A stretch of DNA of 64,000 bases from JAUCQB01 sp964586235 (GTDB taxonomy: Bacteria > Planctomycetota > Phycisphaerae > UBA1845 > PWPN01): NCBI GenBank assembly GCA_964586235.1, contig CAZPIO010000008.1, positions 1 to 64,000 of the forward strand, written 5' to 3'. Shown piece by piece: positions 19,206-26,813 of this stretch. The first letter of the stretch is position 1. Each line of letters starts with the position of its first letter. The notes under the pieces were generated by a model that was given only the letters and a program-made list of their open reading frames with translations, ran no database searches and was not told where the DNA came from. Position numbers and translations under genes: made by a program.

Positions 19206-21056
19206 ATGCGACAGAGGTGCAGTCAGCCAACGGCAAGACGAGGGGGGCACCGCCTTCAGGCAAACGGAGAAGGCCGCGCGCCCCGCGCCCTTTGCCTGTT
19301 ATGCCTGAGTCTTGCTCTGATGTCAGTCCCGCTCGCCTCTTGCCAGCGGCCCGTCCGATCGACGGCCTCGCGGATCGGCGATTCCGACGAAGGTCTGATC
19401 GGCTACTGGAAGCTGCGGACGGACAGCCAGGACTACTCCGGTCACGGCCATCACGGCGTTAACCACAGCGTGACGTTCGGCCCAGCCGGCCCCCACGGTT
19501 CGTCTGCCGCCGAATTCAAGGGCCAAGGCCAGTACATCGAGGTGCCCCGTACCGACGCGATCGACTTCGCCGCCGGCGACTTCACCATCTCCGTCTGGGT
19601 CAGATGCAAGACCCCGATGACGGACGTGCCCGGTGACATCCTCAACAAGTACGACCCCGCCACCCGACGGGGCCTGAATCTGCACATCACCGGCAGCTCA
19701 CCTGCGTATTCGTCCATCAGCGATGTGCGTAACGTGCATTTCGGGATCGACAATGCGCGCATGGGAATCTGGATCGATCATGGTCGGCCGTCGGCCACCA
19801 ACACGCTGATCAGCACATTGATCGTCTTCAGGGGCGAGCTCTATGCGGGCATCGCCGACGCGGCCAGGCCGGAAGATGCCTGCCGCGTTTACCGATTTGC
19901 CGGCGGCCGGAAGTGGGTGGACTGCGGCCGGCTGGGCAGCGACCCGAGCTGCCATTCCGTCATGTCCATGTTGATTCATCGCGACCGGCTTTACGCCGGC
20001 AACGGCACCTGGGACTGGGTGGCGGTCAACCAGGGACAAACCGGTCAGGCCCACGTGTTTCGATACGAAGGGGGGGCGCAATGGCACGACCTTGGTGCCA
20101 TCGACGACGCTCGCCGGGCCACCTCCCTCGCTTCCTTCAACGATGACCTGTACGTCGCCGATGATCGCATGCACGTCTTCCGACTCAACAGGGACGGCAC
20201 ATGGGAGATGCTCAAACAGTCGTCGGCCAAGGTTGACCGGATCGATTCCATGATGCTCTACCGCGGCCGGCTCTTCGGCTCGCGAACCTATCCCTGGCTA
20301 TATCAGGGCGGAACGGAATGGCTCAGAATCGGCGACCTGGTTGACTCCCTTCAGATCAGCCAGATTCACTCGATGGTTGTCTATGGCGGACGGCTCTACC
20401 TTGGCGGCTGGCCCTCGGGTCGTATTATGCGCTACGGTGAGCCGGGCAAGTGGACGGAGTGCGGCATCGTCGGTATCGATCCCAAGCTCGTGTGCAACGA
20501 GATCAATGACTTCGCGGTCTACAACGGCAAGCTGTATGCAGGCGTGATTCCCAGATCACAGGTGTGGCGCTACGAAGGCGGGAAGGACTGGACGCTCATC
20601 AGGCAAATCGTCAACAACCCGCATTGGGACGCCGGGGACCGCGAAACGTGGAACCGCGTTCCCTGCATGGCCATTTTTCAGGGCCGGCTATTCCTGGGTG
20701 CTTCCACTTGCCGCGGCTACGCTGACGCGAGCGACAACACTGAGGCAGGGCATGTCTTCTCCTGGCAGGCCGGTCAATGCGTCTCCTACGATCATGATCT
20801 GGGGGGCGACTGGAGTCACCTGGCCGCCGTTCGTGAAGGTCCCCATCTGAAGTTGTACGTCAACGGCCGCCTGGCGGCGGTGTCGCCTTCCTTTGCCCCG
20901 GCCGACTTCGACATCTCGAATCGTCAACCGCTGATGATCGGCTTCGGCGCCGAGAACTACTTCAATGGCCGGATGTGTGAATTGCGCGTTTACCGCCGGG
21001 CCTTGGTCGGCCGTGACATCGAGGACCTCTGGCGCCGGCCGATGGGCGGCCGGTAG
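19206..21056 (+). CDS. Lipoprotein with LamG domain interrupted by a propeller-like insertion
   Basis: A 616-aa protein. The N-terminal hydrophobic stretch ALCLLCLSLALMSVPLASC has a lipobox (LASC, Cys46), so it is probably anchored in the outer membrane. The first half of a LamG/concanavalin-like jelly roll is at about 60-170 (GLIGYWKLRTDSQDYSGHGHHG, YIEVPRTDAIDF, DFTISVWVR). Residues 185-535 form repeated kelch-like blades (LISTLIVFRGELYAGIA, VMSMLIHRDRLYAG, SMVVYGGRLYLGG, DFAVYNGKLYAGV). The jelly roll then resumes (WSHLAAVREGPHLKLYVNGRL, MIGFGAENYFNGRMCELRVY). ATG 19206 is 4 nt after the preceding stop. Its role is probably glycan binding beside the GH141-like enzymes. Confidence 0.82.
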   Translation: MRQRCSQPTARRGGHRLQANGEGRAPRALCLLCLSLALMSVPLASCQRPVRSTASRIGDSDEGLIGYWKLRTDSQDYSGHGHHGVNHSVTFGPAGPHGSSAAEFKGQGQYIEVPRTDAIDFAAGDFTISVWVRCKTPMTDVPGDILNKYDPATRRGLNLHITGSSPAYSSISDVRNVHFGIDNARMGIWIDHGRPSATNTLISTLIVFRGELYAGIADAARPEDACRVYRFAGGRKWVDCGRLGSDPSCHSVMSMLIHRDRLYAGNGTWDWVAVNQGQTGQAHVFRYEGGAQWHDLGAIDDARRATSLASFNDDLYVADDRMHVFRLNRDGTWEMLKQSSAKVDRIDSMMLYRGRLFGSRTYPWLYQGGTEWLRIGDLVDSLQISQIHSMVVYGGRLYLGGWPSGRIMRYGEPGKWTECGIVGIDPKLVCNEINDFAVYNGKLYAGVIPRSQVWRYEGGKDWTLIRQIVNNPHWDAGDRETWNRVPCMAIFQGRLFLGASTCRGYADASDNTEAGHVFSWQAGQCVSYDHDLGGDWSHLAAVREGPHLKLYVNGRLAAVSPSFAPADFDISNRQPLMIGFGAENYFNGRMCELRVYRRALVGRDIEDLWRRPMGGR

Positions 21057-21130
21057 CCCGACTCAACGATGAGCGGCGACAAATCTCATGATGCCGGCCA
21101 ACCGAGTGAGGCCAAGAGGAGGACACCAAC

Positions 21131-23263
21131 TTGTGGCTCATGACACCGGGTACCCGGCCGGCCAACACTGCTGCACGGGATTGCGGCAGGGAGAGTCGCT
21201 GCCCAAGCACAATTGGGAGCTGGCTGGCGTTCGGGCTTGTCATCTGCGCGATCAGACTACCTGACGCCGAGGCAGCACGCCTCTATGTTGCCCCCAACGG
21301 CCGAGCGGATTGGTCGGGCTCGCTGGCCGACCCGAAGGCCGACCAGTCCGACGGACCGTTGCCGTCCATCCTCGCCGCTCGCGACCTGGTCCGTGCCGGC
21401 CGGGCCAGGGGGGAGTGGCCGGACGAGGCTGTCACCGTCCTTGTTCGCGGGGGAACGTACCACCTCCCAGAGACGATTGTGTACGAGGCCCAGGACTTCG
21501 GGTCGCCGGGCAAACCGGTCACGTACGCCGCCTATGGTGATGAAAAACCGGTGCTCAGCGGCGGGCGGCTGATCACCGGCTGGCGGGCGGGCGAAGTGAA
21601 CCGCAAGGCGTGCTGGGTGGCCGCGATTCCGGAGGTCAAGCACGGCCGATGGTACTTCCGCCAACTGTTCGTTAACGGCCAGCGGCGCCATCGGCCGCGG
21701 GTACCGCGGGAAGGCTATTACCGACTGGCCGCGCTGCCGGATCCGCCCTCCGGGCAGAAGAAGAAGCCCACCAGCGACACGGCGTATTTCAGACCGGGTG
21801 ATCTGCGCAACTGGCGCAACCTCGCTGATGTCGAGTACGTTTCCATGGAAGTCTGGGACGAATCCCATCTCTTCCTCAAGGAAATCGACGAGGCGGCACA
21901 TAGGGTCAGGTTCAACCTGGAGAGCTACTTCCTGCTCGGCACCACCAAGGAGGGGCAGGACATCCTGACCCGGTATTACCTGAAGAACGTCATGGAAGAG
22001 CTGGACGCCCCGGGCGAGTGGTATCTCGACCGGACAACCGGCCTGCTCTACTACATCCCGATGCCCGGAGAATCGTTGGAGGCCGTGGAGGTCATCGCCC
22101 CGTTCCTCGATGACCTGCTGCGGATTACCGGAGATCCCGATCGCGACCGCCCCGTTCACGACCTTCACCTGAAAGGGCTGACCTTCAGTCACAACGACTG
22201 GTGGCTGCCGCCCGGCGAACGCCAGGGGGGACAAGCGGCCAGGCTGATACCGGGTGCGATTATTCTTCAGGACGCGGTCAACTGTCGAATCGATGATTGC
22301 ACCGTGACGCACGTGTCCAACTACGCAATCGAGTTGCGGGCCGGATGCGCGAACAACCTCGTTTCCGGCTGCACGCTGACCGACCTGGGGGCCGGCGGGG
22401 TCAAGATCGGTCACGACAGCAGCCACACAATGGTAACCGATTGCGAAATCGGCGATGCCGGCATTGTTCATCACGGTGCCGTGGGCATCTGGGTGGGCGA
22501 TAGCTGGGCCAACACCGTCTCTCACAACCACGTGCACCATCTGAACTACTCAGGCATCAGCGTGGGATGGACGTGGGGTTATCGGCCGAGCAAGGCGGCC
22601 TGCAATACCATTGAGTACAACCACGTGCATCACGTCGGACAGGGCATGCTGAGCGATCTGGGCGGAATCTACACCCTGGGCATCTCGCCCGGAACGGCAA
22701 TCCGGTTCAACCTCATTCACGATGTACAGGCCTATGACCGCGCCGGTCGCGGCATATACAACGACGAGGGCAGCAGCTTCATCCTCGTGGAGAACAACGT
22801 CGTCTACCGGACTTCACAATCGGCCTATCACCTGAACTACGGCCGCGAGAACACCATCCGTAACAACATGTTCATCTGCGGCACTGACGAAAACGTGACC
22901 CGCAGCGGCCAGGAGGAGCATCTGTCGTTTTCTTTCGAGAAGAACCTCGTGTACATCACCGCTTCCCGCATGTTCGATGGGCAGTGGCGGTGGGACAAGG
23001 GCCATTTCCGACTGGACCACAATCTCTACTACCGCGAAAGCGGCCAGGCCTTCGACTTCCCCGGCGACCGGACGTTCGCGCAATGGCAGGAATGGACGGG
23101 ACAAGACCGACACTCCGTGATTGCCAACCCGCTGTTCGTCAACCCCGGGAAGGACGATTTCACAATCAAGCCTGGATCACCTACGGAGAAGATCGGGTTC
23201 AAACCGATCGACATGACAAAGGTCGGGCGGCTCCGGACGCAGGCTTCGCGCACCGGAAACTGA
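21131..23263 (+). CDS. Secreted right-handed beta-helix protein, GH141-like (copy 3)
   Basis: A 710-aa protein, closest to copy 1 at 13209-15392 (RLYVAPNGRADWSG, SDGPLPSILAARDL, VRGGTYHLPETIVYE, RQLFVNGQRRHRPR). The beta-helix core has DLGGIYTLGISPGTAIRFN and LVENNVVYRTSQSAYHLNYG. The C-terminal SPTEKIGFKPIDMTKVGR repeats the family tail. The start is TTG at 21131, supported by AGGAGG 8 nt upstream; the ATG at 21140 is too far from that site. The signal peptide is LAFGLVICAIRLPDAEA. It is the last gene of the rightward operon and converges on the Gfo/Idh/MocA gene with only 23 nt between stops. Predicted activity is as for copy 1. Confidence 0.82.
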   Translation: MWLMTPGTRPANTAARDCGRESRCPSTIGSWLAFGLVICAIRLPDAEAARLYVAPNGRADWSGSLADPKADQSDGPLPSILAARDLVRAGRARGEWPDEAVTVLVRGGTYHLPETIVYEAQDFGSPGKPVTYAAYGDEKPVLSGGRLITGWRAGEVNRKACWVAAIPEVKHGRWYFRQLFVNGQRRHRPRVPREGYYRLAALPDPPSGQKKKPTSDTAYFRPGDLRNWRNLADVEYVSMEVWDESHLFLKEIDEAAHRVRFNLESYFLLGTTKEGQDILTRYYLKNVMEELDAPGEWYLDRTTGLLYYIPMPGESLEAVEVIAPFLDDLLRITGDPDRDRPVHDLHLKGLTFSHNDWWLPPGERQGGQAARLIPGAIILQDAVNCRIDDCTVTHVSNYAIELRAGCANNLVSGCTLTDLGAGGVKIGHDSSHTMVTDCEIGDAGIVHHGAVGIWVGDSWANTVSHNHVHHLNYSGISVGWTWGYRPSKAACNTIEYNHVHHVGQGMLSDLGGIYTLGISPGTAIRFNLIHDVQAYDRAGRGIYNDEGSSFILVENNVVYRTSQSAYHLNYGRENTIRNNMFICGTDENVTRSGQEEHLSFSFEKNLVYITASRMFDGQWRWDKGHFRLDHNLYYRESGQAFDFPGDRTFAQWQEWTGQDRHSVIANPLFVNPGKDDFTIKPGSPTEKIGFKPIDMTKVGRLRTQASRTGN

Positions 23264-23286
23264 CACCGAGACCGATCGACTCCCTG

Positions 23287-24807
23287 TCAAACCCGGTCGG
23301 GCACGACGAACGGCCTGCGGTAGTGTCGCGTCAGCAGAGCATCGGCCTGCGGGTCATCAACCACCATCTCGGACATCGGATCAACGACCAGCTTCCGCCC
23401 CAGTACGTACCCGTCCTTTTCGAGACTGATCCCGTGCGTCGCGAGATGCTGCTCCGTGCGATCCAGCACCTCCCTGACGTCCGCGTCGCCGTTCAGCTCC
23501 TCGGGCTGCGGGCGGAACGGCACCTTGCCGCCCAGCCGGAACGAGGCGTTGGCCAGGTGGACCAGAGCGCACGAGTGGTGAGCATCCAACGCATCACCTC
23601 TCAAGTCGGCGATCTTCCGGCTGCGCATCACCGCCAGGAAGTTCGTGAACTTCCGTATCTCCCCTTCTCCCTCGACAGACCCCATCTCCACCGGCACCTC
23701 GGGAAGAGGGGCGGTCTCACTACTGCCTTTCGGGTAGAAAAGGATCTTCTCAAAATCACAGGCGATGGTTCCGCCGTCCAGATGCAGAATCACCCCGATC
23801 TGCAGATCGAAGTATGGATCGGATTTGAGGCCCCGGGTCTCGAATATGAGCTTGGTCTCGCCGTAATCGGCAATCGTCACCAGCGTGCTCGGCGTCTCGC
23901 CCTGGTCGTGATACCCCAAACGTCCGCCGAAGCTGATGACGCTCCCGGGCAGCGTGGAGTTCGGAATCGCCCACCGCACGATGTCCAGCTCATTGATACC
24001 CTGATTGCCAGTGTCACCGTTCCCGAAATCCCAGAACCAGTGCCAGCGGTAGTGCACGAGATTCTCGTGATAGGGTTGCCTGGGGGCCGGACCGAGCCAC
24101 ATGTCAAAGTCCAACTCCGCCGGCGGCCGCTTGTACGGGGCATAACCGATGCTCCCGCGGGTGTTCTGTTCCCCCCAGCCGGGCTTGTAGCAAAGCCCCC
24201 TGGCCACCTTCAGCTTGCCGAGTTTGCCCGACCGGACCACGGATATCATCTGGTTGTACGGCGTGCTGTCGCGGTTCTGTATGCCGTGCCGCACCACCCG
24301 CCCGTACTTCCTCGCGGTTTCGACGACGATGCGCCCCTCGTGCATATTGTGGCTCATGGGCTTCTCGACGAGCACGTCCTTGCCGGCCTGGCACGCCCAG
24401 ATCGTGATGAGCGAGTGCCAGTGGTTGGGCGTGGCAATGGAAACCGCGTCGACGTCCCGATCGTCCAGCGCCTGGCGGACGTCCTGAACGCACTTTGCCG
24501 GGCGGTAACCGGCCTGGTCCTCGACGATCTTGACTCGCGACTCGAACAGTCGGGAATCCGGATCGACCAGATAGACGATTTCCACGTTGTGCGACTTCGC
24601 CAACTGCGAGTAGTACTTGATGTGCGCGGATCCCTGGTTGTGGATACCCGCGACCGCGACGCGAATCCGATCGTTCGCCCCCAACGGCCGGCCAAGGGCC
24701 CTCTGCAGTCCGGAGACTCCCTTGGACTGCCTTGCAGACAACAGCGCCGTTGTCCCGGCGGCCAGCAGCGATTTCCCGATCAACGATCGTCGGCTCAGTC
24801 TGGACAT
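23287..24807 (-). CDS. Tat-exported Gfo/Idh/MocA-family oxidoreductase
   Basis: A 506-aa NAD(P)-dependent sugar or inositol dehydrogenase-like protein. A twin-arginine signal (RLSRRSLIGKSLLAAGTTALL) starts directly at ATG 24807, which has AGAGAAG upstream. The Rossmann strand is IRVAVAGIHNQGSAH, with the usual glycines shifted. DAVSIATPNHWHS and the active-site EKPMSHN follow. The longer open frame upstream is rejected because it would bury the Tat signal. The gene starts 14 nt after the sugar isomerase stop, so the two are cotranscribed. Planctomycetota carry many such exported Gfo/Idh/MocA proteins; the physiological substrate is not known from sequence. Confidence 0.9.
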   Translation of the reverse strand: MSRLSRRSLIGKSLLAAGTTALLSARQSKGVSGLQRALGRPLGANDRIRVAVAGIHNQGSAHIKYYSQLAKSHNVEIVYLVDPDSRLFESRVKIVEDQAGYRPAKCVQDVRQALDDRDVDAVSIATPNHWHSLITIWACQAGKDVLVEKPMSHNMHEGRIVVETARKYGRVVRHGIQNRDSTPYNQMISVVRSGKLGKLKVARGLCYKPGWGEQNTRGSIGYAPYKRPPAELDFDMWLGPAPRQPYHENLVHYRWHWFWDFGNGDTGNQGINELDIVRWAIPNSTLPGSVISFGGRLGYHDQGETPSTLVTIADYGETKLIFETRGLKSDPYFDLQIGVILHLDGGTIACDFEKILFYPKGSSETAPLPEVPVEMGSVEGEGEIRKFTNFLAVMRSRKIADLRGDALDAHHSCALVHLANASFRLGGKVPFRPQPEELNGDADVREVLDRTEQHLATHGISLEKDGYVLGRKLVVDPMSEMVVDDPQADALLTRHYRRPFVVPDRV

Positions 24808-24821
24808 GGTTCTTCTCTCTG

Positions 24822-25733
24822 CTATTTCGACGTTGCGCACCAGGGTCTGATGAACTCGATGAAAAATCGGGCGTAGCGGTCGAGGTTCTCGATGTCGCCC
24901 CCGCCTCGCAGAGGCGAACACATCTCGAAGCCCACCGCGCCGCGGTAGCCGATCTCACCCAATGCCGTGAAAAACTTCTTGTAGTCAATGAACCCCTCGC
25001 CGGGCGGCACGGCCCGGATTTCGTCGAGGCAGCGCTCGTAGTTGTTGCCGCGACCGGGATGGTGATACTTGAACCGCGGCCGTCTGACATAATCGGCAAC
25101 CGTCGTATGCACGATCCGCGGGCCCATGTGCCGCACGGCTTGGGCCAGATCGTCCCCGTGGAGGGCCACGGACCATGCGTCGAAACAGGCCTTGCAGTTG
25201 GGCCGGCCGACCTCGTCGATCAGGTCCGCCAGCGAAAGATAGTGGGCGGCGATATCGTCATGATTCTGAACCCCGACGATCACGTCAAACTCACCGGCAA
25301 TGTCGCAGGCCTGACGGAGAAACTCCACGCTGCGTCCCCATTGGGCGGTGTATTCTTCGTGATCGTTGGCCGAGCCGGTGAACAGGCGGAGAATACGGGC
25401 CCCCAGAAGCCGGGCCATCTCCGCCCACTGCCGGATGGCCATCAACTGCATTTCCGCCAGGGGGGCGAACGGCACGCCGCCGCCGGCACGGCCTGCACCC
25501 GGATCGCCATAGCCCGCCAGGCAGGGCACGCTGAGCCGATGCTTCGAGAGAAGCTCCCGGAGCCGCTCAAGCCGGCGACGATCATAGTCCAGGGGAGACA
25601 GGTGAGGCCGCTTGGTCATGAGCATGACCCCGGAGTAGCCCAAGTCAGACGCCCGAGGGATGAACTCCTCCAGGCTCAGCCGAGCCTGCCCCCAGAGACC
25701 GGCATAACTCACCGAATGGAGAACCGCTTCCAT
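24822..25733 (-). CDS. Sugar phosphate isomerase/epimerase-like TIM-barrel protein
   Basis: A 303-aa AP-endonuclease-2-type TIM barrel (xylose-isomerase-like family). Metal-ligand strands are visible as VGVQNHDDIAA, ACFDAWSVAL, VHTTVADY and AVGFEMCSPL, and the early strand DLGYSGVMLM is present. Start ATG 25733 is preceded by GGGAGGT at good spacing. There is no signal peptide, so it is cytoplasmic, unlike its Tat-exported neighbour. It pairs with the Gfo/Idh/MocA gene 14 nt downstream; such pairs are usual in sugar or inositol catabolism. The substrate is unassigned. Confidence 0.87.
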   Translation of the reverse strand: MEAVLHSVSYAGLWGQARLSLEEFIPRASDLGYSGVMLMTKRPHLSPLDYDRRRLERLRELLSKHRLSVPCLAGYGDPGAGRAGGGVPFAPLAEMQLMAIRQWAEMARLLGARILRLFTGSANDHEEYTAQWGRSVEFLRQACDIAGEFDVIVGVQNHDDIAAHYLSLADLIDEVGRPNCKACFDAWSVALHGDDLAQAVRHMGPRIVHTTVADYVRRPRFKYHHPGRGNNYERCLDEIRAVPPGEGFIDYKKFFTALGEIGYRGAVGFEMCSPLRGGGDIENLDRYARFFIEFIRPWCATSK

Positions 25734-25784
25734 GAGTAGAACCTCCCATCGTGTGTGGGATCGGCTTTCGACCGGTTGAGCGCG

Positions 25785-26348
25785 TCAGGAACCCGAGAGA
25801 AACCGCCGCACGCCCGCCTGCAGCGCCTTGGCTCGCTCGGCGGTCATCTCCGCCGGGATCTCGCGGTAGATGTCCGTGATGTCACCAGCCTGATCGCGGA
25901 GCCGCTCGCAGAACTGGCGGGCCGTCAAACGATCACCCGCGGAGAGTGTCAGACGTTCGCACCACCGCCTGTCGATAAGCAGGTTCCAGTCCTGCTTGCC
26001 AGGCGGAGCGTTCGGCCGATACGAGGTGTCGATAACATCATCACATCTGCCATTGACGTTGTGCTTGCACGGCTTGCAGATGTCGTCCGCCCCCAGTTCC
26101 ATGACCAGGGTGATGTCGCGGTGGCTCAGGATCCGCTCGGCCACGGTGTGAACGGCGTGCCCGTACGGGTGCGGCTCAAACTTTTCTCCGCGACCGTACG
26201 ACGTAATGATATCGACGAAGTGATGCGGCTTGATGCGAATCACCCCCTGGTCTCCCGTTGCGCTATGGTTGAGGTCGATGCCGTTCCGGGCGCCCCCAGC
26301 GCAGCCCCAAACAAGACAAGCCAGTACGAACAAGCTCGCGCGAATCAT
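25785..26348 (-). CDS. Small exported Cys-cluster protein, DUF1284-like
   Basis: A 187-aa protein whose N-terminus MIRASLFVLACLVWGC looks like a lipoprotein or signal sequence. The core IRIKPHHFVDIITSYGRG, followed by DDICKPCKHNVNGRCDD, has the RPHH-like start and C-x2-C-x7-C cluster reminiscent of DUF1284. Two further Cys (RRWCERL, RQFCERL) could complete a metal or Fe-S site. The resemblance is by eye and moderate. ATG 26348 has GGAGG about 11 nt upstream. It is the first gene of the leftward trio with the sugar isomerase and the Gfo/Idh/MocA protein, 51 nt from the isomerase start. The function is unknown. Confidence 0.65.
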   Translation of the reverse strand: MIRASLFVLACLVWGCAGGARNGIDLNHSATGDQGVIRIKPHHFVDIITSYGRGEKFEPHPYGHAVHTVAERILSHRDITLVMELGADDICKPCKHNVNGRCDDVIDTSYRPNAPPGKQDWNLLIDRRWCERLTLSAGDRLTARQFCERLRDQAGDITDIYREIPAEMTAERAKALQAGVRRFLSGS

Positions 26349-26810
26349 GGCCTGCGGGCCTCCAGACAGATACAGACATGCACACGCCGGCTATCGCGTT
26401 CCTCGGGGGCAGCAACAGCATAGATGATCGCCCAAACCGGGTCAACGCCGGTGCCGTCCGGACCCACCCGTCGTCAGATGGTTATGCCTCCGGCTTCCTG
26501 GAGAAGCTCACGCGCCGCCAGGTTCTTCGACTGAATGTAAGAGTGAGACAGGAACGAGCCCGCCCGGAAGGGAGGAGATGCGGGCCTTCAAGGAGAGGTG
26601 ATGATTGTGGCGGGAAAGCGTTGGAGACCCGCGGCGGCCGATTAGCCGGGTGACTGCCAGCAGGACGGCATGGGACTCCAGCGCGGAGGATGAGCACGAC
26701 AGCGTCCGCGCGGTGACCCGCCGGCTGCGCTCAAGCGGATTCGCCTCCCGCGCTCCGCGGATGTGCTCTGACAGGCGTCGGGCGGCCAGACAGAGGTGAG
26801 CGGAGTCCGC
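26349..26810. other. Intergenic region, 462 bp
   Basis: This gap separates the glycan island from the exosortase locus. Several short open frames exist, but none has a recognisable product with a ribosome binding site. The promoter of the leftward trio should be here but was not identified. A palindrome overlaps its right end (26797-26813). Confidence 0.6.
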
Positions 26811-26813
26811 TCA
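26797..26813 (-). repeat. Perfect 8+1+8 palindrome at the TPR gene stop
   Basis: TGAGCGGA-G-TCCGCTCA overlaps the stop codon of the TPR gene. It could be a short transcript-end hairpin, but no U-run follows on the minus strand. Confidence 0.4.

Noticed and set aside
22984..24876. 630-aa plus-strand open frame antisense to the Gfo/Idh/MocA gene
   Set aside because: It covers a strongly supported minus-strand gene and the end of a GH141-like gene, and has no family features.
26378..26810. Small open frames in the gap upstream of the TPR stop
   Set aside because: No RBS, no recognisable product, and composition matches non-coding GC-rich sequence.
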